Assembly (NCBI RefSeq): GCF_018130215.1 | Contig: NZ_JAFCKQ010000013.1 | Span: 62,001-126,000 of the forward strand | Origin: Bradyrhizobium jicamae | GTDB taxonomy: Bacteria; Pseudomonadota; Alphaproteobacteria; Rhizobiales; Xanthobacteraceae | DNA: 64,000 bases | Reading direction: 5' to 3' | Part shown: positions 17,155-25,160 of the stretch, piece after piece | Layout of the letters: every line of letters begins with the position of its first letter | How positions within the stretch are numbered: the first letter of the stretch is position 1 | Translations under genes and position numbers: made by a program | The notes under the pieces: generated by a model | The model's database searches: none | What the model was told of the DNA's origin: nothing | Seen by the model: the letters and a program-made list of their open reading frames with translations, nothing else

Positions 17155-17284
17155 TTCCGATTGGATCGAACGGGAACGGCTCTAAAGCGCGATGAGATAA
17201 GGCTGAATCGTCATCGCGCTTTAGCTCTTTGCTTGAGCACCATCTTTTCGGAAAACCGCTACACACTTTTCCGGATCTGCTCTA
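17155..17284. repeat. Composite Bradyrhizobium-type intergenic repeat
   Basis: Three parts in a row: an imperfect CCGTTC/GAACGG hairpin near 17152-17180; a perfect 14-base stem CTAAAGCGCGATGA / TCATCGCGCTTTAG at 17182-17224; and a palindromic unit at 17235-17284 that reads, on the minus strand, CTAGAGCAGATCCGG...AAGATGGTGCTC. The last unit has an inverted partner at 18112-18160. The CTAG at its edge supplies the TAG stop of the gene at 17282. Confidence 0.8.
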
Positions 17285-17683
17285 GTTGCCCGCCGAGGCC
17301 TCAATCGCCTCCATGTCGGCGTCCGACAAGCCGAAATGGTGCCCGATTTCGTGAATCAGGACATGGCGGACGATATGGCCGAGGGTTTCGTCGTGCTCCG
17401 CCCAGTAGTCCAGGATCGGCCTGCGGTAGAGCCAGATCAGGTTGGGCAGTCGGGCCACGTCGCCCTGGCTCTGGTGCGGCAGGCCGATGCCGTGGAACAG
17501 GCCGAGCAGGTCGAACTCGCTCTCGGCCTGCATGTCGTCGAGCACCTCGTCGGTCGGGAAATCATCGACGCGGATGATCAAGCCCTCGCAAAGGGCCCGG
17601 AACGTTTCCGGCAGGCGCTCGAAAACCTCGTGCGCCATCGCCTCCATTTCGGCGAGCGAAGGGGCTTTGGCTGTGGTCCACAT
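17282..17683 (-). CDS. Zincin-like metallopeptidase-family protein
   Basis: A 133-residue protein with the zinc-protease motif HEIGHHFGLSD at residues 111-121: His111 and His115 would bind zinc, with Glu112 as the catalytic base. Together with the preceding LDYWAEHDETLGHIVRHVLI and LPNLIWLYRRPIL this matches the short minimal gluzincin family (PF06262-like). Its substrates are unknown. The fold has no signal peptide, so it is cytoplasmic. The TAG stop is the edge of a dispersed repeat. The gene is divergent from 17786 by about 100 bases. Confidence 0.85.
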   Translation of the reverse strand: MWTTAKAPSLAEMEAMAHEVFERLPETFRALCEGLIIRVDDFPTDEVLDDMQAESEFDLLGLFHGIGLPHQSQGDVARLPNLIWLYRRPILDYWAEHDETLGHIVRHVLIHEIGHHFGLSDADMEAIEASAGN

Positions 17684-17785
17684 GACACTCCTTTAGCGCG
17701 AGTGCGGCAGGCTTCGCCAGCGCAGTTGACCTTGGCGGCGCAATGGGAGACCGTGCGGCCCGGCAACGGGCTTTGGAAGGGCGTG

Positions 17786-18115
17786 ATGAAGCGGATCATG
17801 GCGGTAGCGCTGCTGGCGGCATCAGCCGGGATTCTGCTTCCGGCGGCGGACGCGCAGGCGCAATCTGCCTCGGCAGAGGCGCGTTTGGGCCATGCAGCGC
17901 AATCGACCGAGAGCGACATGGTGGTGCCGCGCCGGCGGCTGCGTCGCGTGCCCATCTACCGCTCGACACCGGAACATTGGGAGCCGGACGTCATCCCGCG
18001 CTACAATCCCGGCCCGAACGCAGTGCGCGAATGCACTGCGACCTATGTGCAGGAATACCGGCCGAGCGGCACCGTGATCACGCCGCGCATGAACTGCCAC
18101 TGGCGGCCGGGCTAG
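17786..18115 (+). CDS. Exported hypothetical protein
   Basis: A 109-residue protein of unknown function with a signal peptide (MKRIMAVALLAASAGILLPAADAQAQ, cleavage probably after AQA near residue 25). The mature part is basic, RRRLRRVPIYRSTPEHWEPDVIPRYNPGPNAVRECTATYVQEYRPSGTVITPRMNCHW in overall pattern, with two cysteines that could form one disulfide. It looks like a small periplasmic protein confined to this group of bacteria. GGAAGGGCGTG precedes the ATG. Its TAG stop lies in a dispersed repeat copy. Confidence 0.7.
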   Translation: MKRIMAVALLAASAGILLPAADAQAQSASAEARLGHAAQSTESDMVVPRRRLRRVPIYRSTPEHWEPDVIPRYNPGPNAVRECTATYVQEYRPSGTVITPRMNCHWRPG

Positions 18116-18160
18116 AGCATGATCCGGAAAAGCGTGTAGCGGTTTTCCGAAAGATCAGGC
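18112..18160. repeat. Dispersed palindromic repeat, inverted partner of 17235-17284
   Basis: Reads CTAGAGCATGATCCGGAAAA then GCGGTTTTCCGAAAGATCA, a palindrome common in Bradyrhizobium gaps. The leading CTAG provides the stop codon of the gene ending at 18115. It lies downstream of that gene and of the convergent chemoreceptor gene. Confidence 0.8.
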
Positions 18161-18180
18161 AAATCCCGCCGGCCGATCCA

Positions 18181-19878
18181 TTAGGCAGCGCGGATCTTTT
18201 CCAGGAACGCGCTGACGTTGCTGCGCAGCTTCGCCGATTGGTGGCTGAGATCGTCGGCGGCGGTCAGAACCTGCGTGGCCGCCGTTCCGGTTTCGCCGGC
18301 AGCCTCGTTGACGCTGCCGACATTCGCCGACACCTCGCTGGTACCACGCGACACTTCCTGGATGTTCTTCGAGATGTCGCGGGTCGCCGCGCTCTGCTCC
18401 TCGACGGCAGCCGAGATCGCCGCGGCAATCTCGCTCACGCGCCCGATGGTGCCGCCGATCGTCCTGATCGCGCTGACCGCATCGCTGGTCTCCTGCTGGA
18501 TGTTGGCGATTTGCGAGGAGATGTCCTCCGTCGCCTTGGCGGTCTGGGTGGCGAGCGCCTTGACCTCATTGGCGACGACGGCAAAGCCCCTGCCGGATTC
18601 GCCGGCGCGGGCGGCCTCGATCGTTGCGTTCAGCGCCAGGAGATTGGTCTGCGAGGCGATGCTCTGGATCAGCGAAACCACTTCGCCGATCCGCTGTGCG
18701 GCAGCGGCAAGGCTCTCGACGGTCGCATTGGTGCGATTGGTCTCGTCCACCGCCGCTCTCGCGGTCTCGGCCGCCTGCGTCACCTGGCGGGTGATCTCGC
18801 TGATCGAGGCGTGCAACTCCTCGGTTGCGACCGCGACCGTCTGCACATTCACCGAAGCCTCGTTGGATGCGGTGGCGACGAAGGTCGCCTGCCGGCTGGT
18901 TTCTTCCGCCGTCGCCGACATGCTTCCGGCGGTCGCATGCATCTCGGTCGACGCGGCGGTCAGGGCATTCAGCGCGTCCGAGATCTGATTGTCGAAGGTC
19001 ACGATATGCCCATCGACGGCCCGCTGCCGGGCCTCCTTGCGCAACTGCTCCTCCCGCTGCTCGGCTTCGAGGCGGCGTGCCGTGATCGCATTCTCCTTGA
19101 ACACGCGCAGCGATTTGGCCAGGCCCCCGACCTCGTCGCTCCTGTCATCGCCGACGACGGCGATATCGAGATCGCCCGCGGCCAGCTTCGTCATCTCCTC
19201 GGTCATGCGCGACAGCGGGCGCGCGATCTGGCTGAACGCAATCCAGGCGAGGATGTTGAAGGCGCACAGCAGCCCGGCAGCGGCGCCGAACAGCAGCACC
19301 AGGCGGGTCTGGTCGGCGGTGGCGACGCCCTGGTCACGGGCGGCCTGCATGCCCTTCACATTGGCTGATATCAGGCTGGCGACCGCCTCCATCGCGATCT
19401 GGCGATGCCTGGCCGCGACATTGCGCGAATAGGCAAAGGCGTCCTCGAGCTTGCCCGCGCTCACCAGTTCGAACACCTTTGCGCTGGCCTCGCGGCGGTC
19501 CCTGACGGCGCTGCGCAGCGTGTCGATCAGCTGATGCTGGCCGGCATCCGATGTGACGGCCGCCAGGCGGTCGATCGCCGCAAGCGTGGCGTCCGTCGCC
19601 TTGTCGTAGCTCTCGACGTTGGAGGCGACGGCCTTGGCGTCGGAAGCGCTGAGGATGACGTTCTTCTCGCTGACGGCAGCGCTGTTGAAATTGCTCTCCG
19701 CTTCCAGGCTGTACTGCACTCGGCGGGCATTGCCGTCCACGAGATCGGATGCAGTCGCCGACAGATGGCTCAGTGCCAGCGAGGCCTGGACGACGATGCC
19801 GATGGCGACCAGCGCGATAATGGCGGCGGGCACCGCGATCTTGGCGATGATGGGCAGATTCTGAAACTTGAGGGTCAT
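18181..19878 (-). CDS. Methyl-accepting chemotaxis protein
   Basis: A 565-residue chemoreceptor. A first membrane helix (about residues 11-32) leads into a mostly helical periplasmic sensor of some 160 residues with no recognisable ligand pocket, then a second helix (about 193-214), a HAMP domain beginning IARPLSRMTEEMTKLAAGDLD, and the cytoplasmic signalling coiled coil. The hairpin tip, which binds CheA and CheW, contains SLIQSIASQTNLLALNATIE at about 402-421 and GRGFAVVANEVKALA. The start is the ATG at 19878, since the helix follows directly; upstream codons are Arg-rich. No che genes are near, so it is an orphan receptor feeding a remote signalling cluster. Confidence 0.92.
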   Translation of the reverse strand: MTLKFQNLPIIAKIAVPAAIIALVAIGIVVQASLALSHLSATASDLVDGNARRVQYSLEAESNFNSAAVSEKNVILSASDAKAVASNVESYDKATDATLAAIDRLAAVTSDAGQHQLIDTLRSAVRDRREASAKVFELVSAGKLEDAFAYSRNVAARHRQIAMEAVASLISANVKGMQAARDQGVATADQTRLVLLFGAAAGLLCAFNILAWIAFSQIARPLSRMTEEMTKLAAGDLDIAVVGDDRSDEVGGLAKSLRVFKENAITARRLEAEQREEQLRKEARQRAVDGHIVTFDNQISDALNALTAASTEMHATAGSMSATAEETSRQATFVATASNEASVNVQTVAVATEELHASISEITRQVTQAAETARAAVDETNRTNATVESLAAAAQRIGEVVSLIQSIASQTNLLALNATIEAARAGESGRGFAVVANEVKALATQTAKATEDISSQIANIQQETSDAVSAIRTIGGTIGRVSEIAAAISAAVEEQSAATRDISKNIQEVSRGTSEVSANVGSVNEAAGETGTAATQVLTAADDLSHQSAKLRSNVSAFLEKIRAA

Positions 19879-20090
19879 TTCTGGTCCGGCGATGCTGCTG
19901 CTGGTTTCGTCGGCCCACCCGGCCGAAACGAGCCACATGTGAGGACGCGACGCCACGGCCCGGCCTGCTGGCCGCGCCATGGAAACGAAAGAAGTCCTGA
20001 ATTTTCTGGTTGATTGTCCGTTAATTTTACGGACCAACCCTTAGCAAAGGGTTCACGCGAGTCCGGCTGACGGCATCCGGGCGCGAAGCG

Positions 20091-20384
20091 TCAGGGTGTG
20101 AAGCCATTGGCGAGCAGCACGATCGCCTGTGCGCCGGCCTTGCGATCTCTGGATATCTCGATGTATTCGGGCGACTCCGACCAGGCGCGGAATGACGCGG
20201 CATCCGGGAAGGACATCAGCACGAGCTTGTCCCGATCCCAGCTGCCTTCGAGCACTTCGGGCTGCTCGTCGGCCGACAGCAGCCGTCCGTTGAACTTTCT
20301 GAACACATCGAAGAAGCGCGCCTGGTAGCGGTCATAGGCTGCGCGGTCAGTCATCCTGAGCTGCACGATCACATAGACGGTCAC
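20091..20384 (-). CDS. DUF1330 family protein
   Basis: A 97-residue protein with the dimeric alpha/beta-barrel fold of DUF1330: VTVYVIVQLRMTDRAAYDRYQ, then GRLLSADEQPEVLEGSWDRDKLVLMSFPD and a final KAGAQAIVLLANG. Function unknown; family members are small cytoplasmic proteins. I prefer the GTG start at 20384, since GGAAGGAAG lies at the right distance; an ATG at 20426 in frame would add 14 residues without such a site. It is single, upstream of the chemoreceptor gene on the same strand. Confidence 0.85.
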   Translation of the reverse strand: MTVYVIVQLRMTDRAAYDRYQARFFDVFRKFNGRLLSADEQPEVLEGSWDRDKLVLMSFPDAASFRAWSESPEYIEISRDRKAGAQAIVLLANGFTP

Positions 20385-20466
20385 GGCGACTTCCTTCCGG
20401 ACGATTGATTGGAGCCGGGCGCTCATGCGGCAAGCATCAATACAGTTGGGGAACCCGGAAAGGAAA

Positions 20467-20487
20467 CGGGCGCCCGAAGGGCGCCCG
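20467..20487 (-). terminator. Hairpin terminator after the small gene at 20515
   Basis: Nine-base stem CGGGCGCCC / GGGCGCCCG with a GAA loop, followed on the minus strand by TTTCCTTTCC. A run of five T on the plus side means it could also act the other way. Confidence 0.6.
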
Positions 20488-20514
20488 GTTTTTCCAATTG
20501 ATGCGACGCCAATC

Positions 20515-20724
20515 CTAGTCCCAGTCCTTGAGCTTCCAGGGCTTGATCTTCCACGGCGTCAGATTTTCCATGCGCCACTGTGTCCAGCGGTCCGGCGGCC
20601 AGTGGCTGAGGCGCGAGGTTTCCTTCACCTCGGGAAGCGGATCGATGACGCGCGGCACGGCCCTTCGGCGCTTCTGTCGCGTCGCATCGCGGATCATATC
20701 GACGAATTCGGGTTTATCGGCCAC
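20515..20724 (-). CDS. Small hypothetical protein, Trp/Lys-rich C-terminus
   Basis: A 69-residue basic protein I cannot assign. It starts at the GTG at 20724, six bases after a GAGGAG ribosome binding site, with the sequence MADKPEFVDMIRDATRQKRR and ends in a Trp-rich run ENLTPWKIKPWKLKDWD. Such a tail suggests contact with membrane or nucleic acid, but this is guesswork. Good initiation signal and a terminator on its 3' side support a real gene. It lies between leuC and the DUF1330 gene on the same strand. Confidence 0.6.
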   Translation of the reverse strand: MADKPEFVDMIRDATRQKRRRAVPRVIDPLPEVKETSRLSHWPPDRWTQWRMENLTPWKIKPWKLKDWD

Positions 20725-20925
20725 GTCCGGCTCCTCGCGAAGGCTTGATTCCGCAAGGAGCCACTTTGCGTGTCGTGCGTTAACGGGCCGTTTCCGCAAC
20801 GGCTCCAGCTTGAAGCAAGGCCGTGGCGTTTTCGCGCGAACCGGACCCGGTTCGCACGGAGCAAACGCGTCGAACAAGAATCGGGAGTCTCGGCTCTGAT
20901 GCAATCAGAACCGAGGCTCTCGCGC

Positions 20926-22332
20926 TCATCGCCAGTCGCGGACGTCCACGAAGTGTCCGGCGATCGCGGCCGCTGCGGCCATCGCAGGCGAAACCAGATG
21001 GGTGCGGCCCTTGAAGCCCTGGCGGCCCTCGAAGTTGCGGTTCGAGGTCGAGGCGCAACGCTCTTCCGGCTTCAGCTTGTCCGGGTTCATCGCAAGGCAC
21101 ATCGAGCAGCCCGGCTCACGCCATTCGAAGCCGGCCTTGATGAAGATCTTGTCGAGGCCCTCGGCTTCCGCCTGCTCCTTCACGATGCCCGAGCCTGGCA
21201 CGATCATCGCGTTGACATTGGCGTTGACCGTCCTGCCCTCGGCGATCTTGGCGGCGGCGCGCAGATCCTCGATGCGGCCGTTGGTGCAGGAGCCGATGAA
21301 GACGCGGTCGAGCTTGATGTCGGTGATCTTCGTGCCCGCGGCGAGGCCCATATATTTCAGTGCGCGATGCTTGGAGAGGCGCTTGGCCTCGTCCTCGATC
21401 TTGTCGGGATCCGGTACATAGCCGTTCACGGAGATCACGTCCTCAGGGCTTGTTCCCCAGGTGACGATCGGCGGCAGCTTGGCCGCGTCCAGCCGGATCT
21501 CATGGTCGAAATGCGCGCCGTCGTCGGAGCGCAGCGTTTCCCAGTAGCGCATCGCGGCATCCCATGCGGCGCCCTGCGGCGCCTTCGGCCGGCCGCGCAG
21601 GAAGTCGAACGCCTTCTGGTCGGGCGCAACCAGGCCGGCGCGGGCGCCGCCCTCGATCGACATGTTGCAGACCGTCATGCGGCCTTCCATCGACAGCGCA
21701 CGGATCGCCTCGCCGGCATATTCCAGCACGTAGCCGGTGCCGCCCGCGGTGCCGATCTCGCCGATGATGGCCAGGATGATGTCCTTGCCGGTGACGCCCT
21801 CGGGCAATTTGCCGTCGACGACCGCGCGCATGTTCTTGGCCTTCTTCTGGATCAGCGTCTGCGTCGCCAGCACATGCTCGACCTCCGACGTGCCGATGCC
21901 ATGGGCGAGCGCGCCGAACGCGCCATGCGTCGAGGTGTGGCTGTCACCGCAGACGATCGTGGTGCCGGGTAGCGTAAAACCCTGCTCCGGGCCGATGACG
22001 TGGACAATGCCCTGACGCTTGTCGAACTCGTTGTAGTACTCGATGCCGAATTCCTTGGCGTTCTCCGCCATCACCCGCATCTGCTCGATGCTTTCGGGGT
22101 CGGGGTTCGGCTTCGACCGGTCGGTGGTCGGGATGTTGTGGTCGACGACGGCCAGCGTCTTCTCCGGCGCGTGCACCCTGCGGCCCGAGGCGCGCAGGCC
22201 TTCGAATGCCTGTGGCGAGGTCACCTCGTGTACCAGATGGCGGTCGATATAGAGCAGGCAGGTGCCGTCCTCGGCTTCGTGGACCAGATGGTCGTTCCAG
22301 ATCTTGTCGTACAGCGTGGTCGGTTTGGACAT
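20926..22332 (-). CDS. leuC: 3-isopropylmalate dehydratase large subunit
   Basis: A 468-residue [4Fe-4S] aconitase-family enzyme that, with LeuD, converts 2-isopropylmalate to 3-isopropylmalate. The three cluster cysteines are Cys349 (FIGSCTNGRIEDL), Cys409 and Cys412 (PGCSMCLAMN). VCGDSHTSTHGAFGALA and SNRNFEGRQG are also diagnostic. CTGGAG lies upstream of the ATG. A possible Irr iron-control site is about 200 bases upstream (22530-22546), fitting an iron-sulfur enzyme. leuD is not adjacent. The next gene upstream, rplS, is closed off by its own terminator, so leuC has its own promoter. Confidence 0.97.
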   Translation of the reverse strand: MSKPTTLYDKIWNDHLVHEAEDGTCLLYIDRHLVHEVTSPQAFEGLRASGRRVHAPEKTLAVVDHNIPTTDRSKPNPDPESIEQMRVMAENAKEFGIEYYNEFDKRQGIVHVIGPEQGFTLPGTTIVCGDSHTSTHGAFGALAHGIGTSEVEHVLATQTLIQKKAKNMRAVVDGKLPEGVTGKDIILAIIGEIGTAGGTGYVLEYAGEAIRALSMEGRMTVCNMSIEGGARAGLVAPDQKAFDFLRGRPKAPQGAAWDAAMRYWETLRSDDGAHFDHEIRLDAAKLPPIVTWGTSPEDVISVNGYVPDPDKIEDEAKRLSKHRALKYMGLAAGTKITDIKLDRVFIGSCTNGRIEDLRAAAKIAEGRTVNANVNAMIVPGSGIVKEQAEAEGLDKIFIKAGFEWREPGCSMCLAMNPDKLKPEERCASTSNRNFEGRQGFKGRTHLVSPAMAAAAAIAGHFVDVRDWR

Positions 22333-22414
22333 GAGCTTGAGCTCCAGGAGAAATTCAGTGGTCGATGGCTTTGAGCGCGATGGCGCGCGAGCAGGCGAGA
22401 GGGTTCAGGCAGCG

Positions 22415-22540
22415 TTATGCTGCGCGCCTAAGCTCTGACGTCGCTGAGGTCGCAAAGCGTCCGAAGAACCGGCCGGGCAGCCGCGAGCGATCGTCGATCA
22501 CGACGCGCTGGCAGGGCTGGCTTGCTTGATCCGGAACCAT
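22415..22540 (-). CDS. Possible 41-codon leader ORF upstream of leuC
   Basis: From an ATG at 22538-22540 a minus-strand frame runs 41 codons (MVPDQASQPCQRVVIDDRSR... to ...TSELRRAA) and stops 82 bases before leuC. The composition is protein-like, but there is no Shine-Dalgarno sequence before the ATG, the start overlaps the candidate Irr site, and there is no run of leucine codons as a leucine attenuator would have. It may be chance in GC-rich DNA. Reported so that it can be tested. Confidence 0.2.
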   Translation of the reverse strand: MVPDQASQPCQRVVIDDRSRLPGRFFGRFATSATSELRRAA

Positions 22541-22546
22541 TCTAAA
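22530..22546. promoter_or_regulatory. Candidate iron control element (Irr site) upstream of leuC
   Basis: TCCGGAA-CCA-TTCTAAA. The right half matches the TTTAGAA-N3-TTCTAAA palindrome fully and the left half at four of seven positions. In Bradyrhizobium, Irr binds such sites and controls iron-related genes; I recall leuC being among the Irr-responsive genes. It sits about 200 bases before leuC. Confidence 0.45.
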
Positions 22547-22649
22547 TTTCTATCACAGGGCTCGTGCCCGCGACAATCGACCGATGTGCGGGTCACGCCC
22601 GCGCATGACGAGTGAGGGCGGTGCTCGATATAGGCATGCCGCAACAAAA

Positions 22650-22674
22650 AAGCGCGGAGCCGGGCCCCGCGCTT
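22650..22674 (-). terminator. Intrinsic terminator after rplS
   Basis: Stem AAGCGCGG / CCGCGCTT followed on the minus strand by a run of T (the plus strand reads CAAAAAA before the stem). It lies 26 bases past the rplS stop codon and ends the trmD-rplS transcript. Confidence 0.8.
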
Positions 22675-22699
22675 CTGGTCACATCCCTTGCGGGGTGGA

Positions 22700-23080
22700 T
22701 TACTCGCCGACGGCGGTCTGACGGTCCTGCTTCTCGACGATGCGGGCCGACTTGCCGCGCAGATTGCGCAGGTAATACAGCTTGGCGCGACGAACCTTGC
22801 CGCGACGCACCACCTTGATCGAGTCGATCATCGGCGACATCACCGGGAAGACGCGCTCGACGCCCTCGCCGTAGGAAATCTTGCGCACGGTGAAGCTCTC
22901 GTTGAGGCCATGGCCGGAACGGCCGATGCAGACGCCTTCATAGGCCTGCACGCGGGTGCGGTCGCCTTCGACCACCTTCACATTGACGATCACGGTATCG
23001 CCGGGGGCGAATTCCGGAATTTCCTTGGTGGCGGCGAGCTTGTCGAACTGCTCTTTTTCGAGCTGCTGAATGAGGTTCAT
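22700..23080 (-). CDS. rplS: 50S ribosomal protein L19
   Basis: A 126-residue ribosomal protein at the interface of the 30S and 50S subunits. Family blocks are MNLIQQLEKEQ, FAPGDTVIVNVKVVEGDRTRVQAYEGVCI, SFTVRKISYGEGVERVFP and VRRGKVRRAKLYYLRNLRGKSARI. The start is the ATG at 23080 with TGGAGATTTCA before it; in-frame codons upstream belong to the gap. It follows trmD by about 110 bases, the usual partner, and is closed by a terminator. Confidence 0.97.
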   Translation of the reverse strand: MNLIQQLEKEQFDKLAATKEIPEFAPGDTVIVNVKVVEGDRTRVQAYEGVCIGRSGHGLNESFTVRKISYGEGVERVFPVMSPMIDSIKVVRRGKVRRAKLYYLRNLRGKSARIVEKQDRQTAVGE

Positions 23081-23189
23081 TGAAATCTCCATCGGCGGCG
23101 CGCCCAGCCTTCGGCGGGCTGCGCAAACGTCCATCTATCCTGCGCGTGTTGCGGATTTGGCGCTCGTATAAGGCAAAGCTCGGGGTTTG

Positions 23190-23933
23190 TCACCCGTCTG
23201 TCGCTTTTTTTGTCCTGTCGGCCTTTCCGGCCCAGAGATCAGGCCGGCGGGCCGCCGTCAGCGCCTCCGATTGGGCCAGCCGCCAGGCCGCGACCTTGGC
23301 GTGGTCGCCGGAAATGAGGACTTCCGGGATCTGGCGGCCCTCGAACTCCTGCGGGCGGGTATATTGAGGGTATTCCAGTAGTCCTGCGGAGAAGCTCTCC
23401 TCGGTTCCGGAGGCCTGTTTGCCCATCACCCCCGGCAGAAGCCGCACGCAGGCGTCGATCAGCGCCATTGCGGCGATCTCGCCGCCGGACAGCACATAGT
23501 CACCGATCGAGACCTCCTCGAGCGCGCGGGCCTCAATCACCCGCTGGTCGATACCTTCGAACCGGCCGCAAACGATCAGCGGACCCGGCCCGGCCGCGAG
23601 TTCCAGCACCCTTGCCTGGGTCAATGGCCGAGCTCGCGGGCTCATCAAGAGGCGCGGGCGGTCGGGCGCGATGGCGGCGGCATCGATCGCGGCGGCCAAT
23701 ATGTCGGCCCGCAGCACCATGCCCGGGCCGCCGCCGGCAGGCGTGTCATCGACGCTGCGATGCCGGTCGGTCGCCGATGCCCTGATATCGCGTGTCTCCA
23801 GTGCCCAGAGGCCACCGGTCAGCGCCCGGCCGGCGAGGCTGGCGCCGAGCGGCCCCGGAAACATGTCCGGGAACAGTGTCAGCACGGTCGCGCGCCATGC
23901 TGCGGGCTCGGATGGTGTCGGCTCGGATGTCAT
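23190..23933 (-). CDS. trmD: tRNA (guanine-N1-)-methyltransferase
   Basis: A 247-residue SPOUT-fold enzyme that methylates G37 next to the anticodon with S-adenosylmethionine, preventing frameshifts. The knot region contains the SAM-binding GRFEGIDQRVIE and SIGDYVLSGGEIAAM, then LLEYPQYTRPQEFEG for tRNA binding; VDDTPAGGGPGMV is also typical. It is usually cotranscribed with rimM upstream. Here the gene 9 bases upstream is instead an unrelated oxidoreductase, so trmD may depend on that gene's transcript. Confidence 0.97.
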   Translation of the reverse strand: MTSEPTPSEPAAWRATVLTLFPDMFPGPLGASLAGRALTGGLWALETRDIRASATDRHRSVDDTPAGGGPGMVLRADILAAAIDAAAIAPDRPRLLMSPRARPLTQARVLELAAGPGPLIVCGRFEGIDQRVIEARALEEVSIGDYVLSGGEIAAMALIDACVRLLPGVMGKQASGTEESFSAGLLEYPQYTRPQEFEGRQIPEVLISGDHAKVAAWRLAQSEALTAARRPDLWAGKADRTKKATDG

Positions 23934-23942
23934 GGCCTCTGG

Positions 23943-25025
23943 TTAAGGCACCACGGCCGTGAGGTCGAGGCTCTGCATCATCGCGGCGGCATCCACCGCG
24001 CGGCGGAAGTCTGCGAGACCGAATGTCGCGACGTTGATCTTGCGCAGGTCCAGCAGGCCTTCGGCGGCGAGGCCGGCAAGCTGGCCCGGTGCTGATCGCT
24101 CGTACATGAACTGCCCGACCACCTCCCAGTCATTGGCCAGCATCTCGCGGAACGAGAGCTCGAGCGGCACCTCGGCGCTGCCCATCAACACCATGCGGCC
24201 GCCGCGGCGCAGCGCACGCAGGCTCGACAGCGTGGTCGACGTGCTCTTCGCGGCGCCGAGCAGATCGAGCGCGACATCCGCAGTGCCGCCGGCGGCGCGG
24301 CGGATGATCGGAAGGTCGGCGGCCGCATCACCGGTGACGACGGCCGGAATGACGCGGGGGCCGAAGGCGTCGCGCAACTCGTCGAGCGCCGCCTGCTTGC
24401 GACCGACGGCGACGACGCGGCCGGCGCCCATCGCGACCGCGAGCATCACCGCGCCCGAGCCGAAATAGCCGGTCGCGCCGTTGACGATGATGGTCTGGCC
24501 GCCACGCAGCCCGGTGCGCTGCAAGCCGCCGAACGGCACGATCAGCTTGGCGAGGCCAATCAACTCGGTTGCCGGTCTGTCGTCGAGATTCGCGAGCGGC
24601 GTGACGCAGGCCGCCGGCCAATGCGCTGCTTCGGCGAACACGCCGTCGCGCCAGCGTGCCTGCAAGGCGAACGCCTCCGGCGTCGTCACGGTCGCGGTGA
24701 GGCCGATCAGGATCTGCGGCGGATCACGATCCGGCACGTCGCCGCGCAGATGCGGGCTGAGGAAGACGCGGTCACCGCTCTGCACATGGGTCACGTTCCC
24801 GCCGGTCGCAACGACGCGCGCGATCGCATTGGTACCCGGCACGAACGGCATCGGCGGCAGGCTGTAGGGCAGTGCGCCCGACAACAGCTTGTTGGTGTAG
24901 GACAGCACCATGCCGGCTTCGATCCGAACCACGACGCCATCGGGTGCGGGCTTCGGTGTCTCGACATCCTCGAAGCGCAGATCGTTGCGCGCATGCAGTC
25001 GCCAGGCCTTGTGAGTGCTCGTCAT
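23943..25025 (-). CDS. MDR-family (zinc-free) alcohol dehydrogenase/quinone oxidoreductase-like protein
   Basis: A 360-residue medium-chain dehydrogenase/reductase. The N-terminal GroES-like domain contains PMPFVPGTNAIARVVATGGNV and GDRVFLSPHLRGD; the Rossmann domain has TIIVNGATGYFGSGAVMLAVAMGAGRVVAVGR in overall pattern. I see no catalytic or structural zinc cysteines, so it resembles the quinone oxidoreductase branch using NADPH. Substrate unknown. The ATG at 25025 has GGAG before it. It stops only 9 bases before trmD and is the promoter-proximal gene of that unit, an odd partner for a tRNA methyltransferase. Confidence 0.82.
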   Translation of the reverse strand: MTSTHKAWRLHARNDLRFEDVETPKPAPDGVVVRIEAGMVLSYTNKLLSGALPYSLPPMPFVPGTNAIARVVATGGNVTHVQSGDRVFLSPHLRGDVPDRDPPQILIGLTATVTTPEAFALQARWRDGVFAEAAHWPAACVTPLANLDDRPATELIGLAKLIVPFGGLQRTGLRGGQTIIVNGATGYFGSGAVMLAVAMGAGRVVAVGRKQAALDELRDAFGPRVIPAVVTGDAAADLPIIRRAAGGTADVALDLLGAAKSTSTTLSSLRALRRGGRMVLMGSAEVPLELSFREMLANDWEVVGQFMYERSAPGQLAGLAAEGLLDLRKINVATFGLADFRRAVDAAAMMQSLDLTAVVP

Positions 25026-25052
25026 TGGGATGCTCCGTGACACCATTGCTTA

Positions 25053-25140
25053 AGTAGCCTGGGCGGAGCGAAGCGCAATCAGGGAATCACGCAAGCAATG
25101 AGGAGCGGTTTCGGATTTCGCCACGCTCGATCCGGGCTGC
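25053..25140. repeat. Palindromic intergenic repeat, type A (copy 2, degenerate)
   Basis: Starts GTAGCCTGGGCGGAGCGAAG and ends GATCCGGGCTGC. It matches the element at 3084 with several substitutions. It separates the oxidoreductase gene from the MFS gene. Confidence 0.65.
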
Positions 25141-25160
25141 GGGCCCAGGCCCGTCATGCG

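Noticed and set aside
18181..20037. N-terminal extension of the chemoreceptor
   Set aside because: The 53 extra codons are Arg/Ser-rich and would bury the first membrane helix; the start at 19878 fits better.
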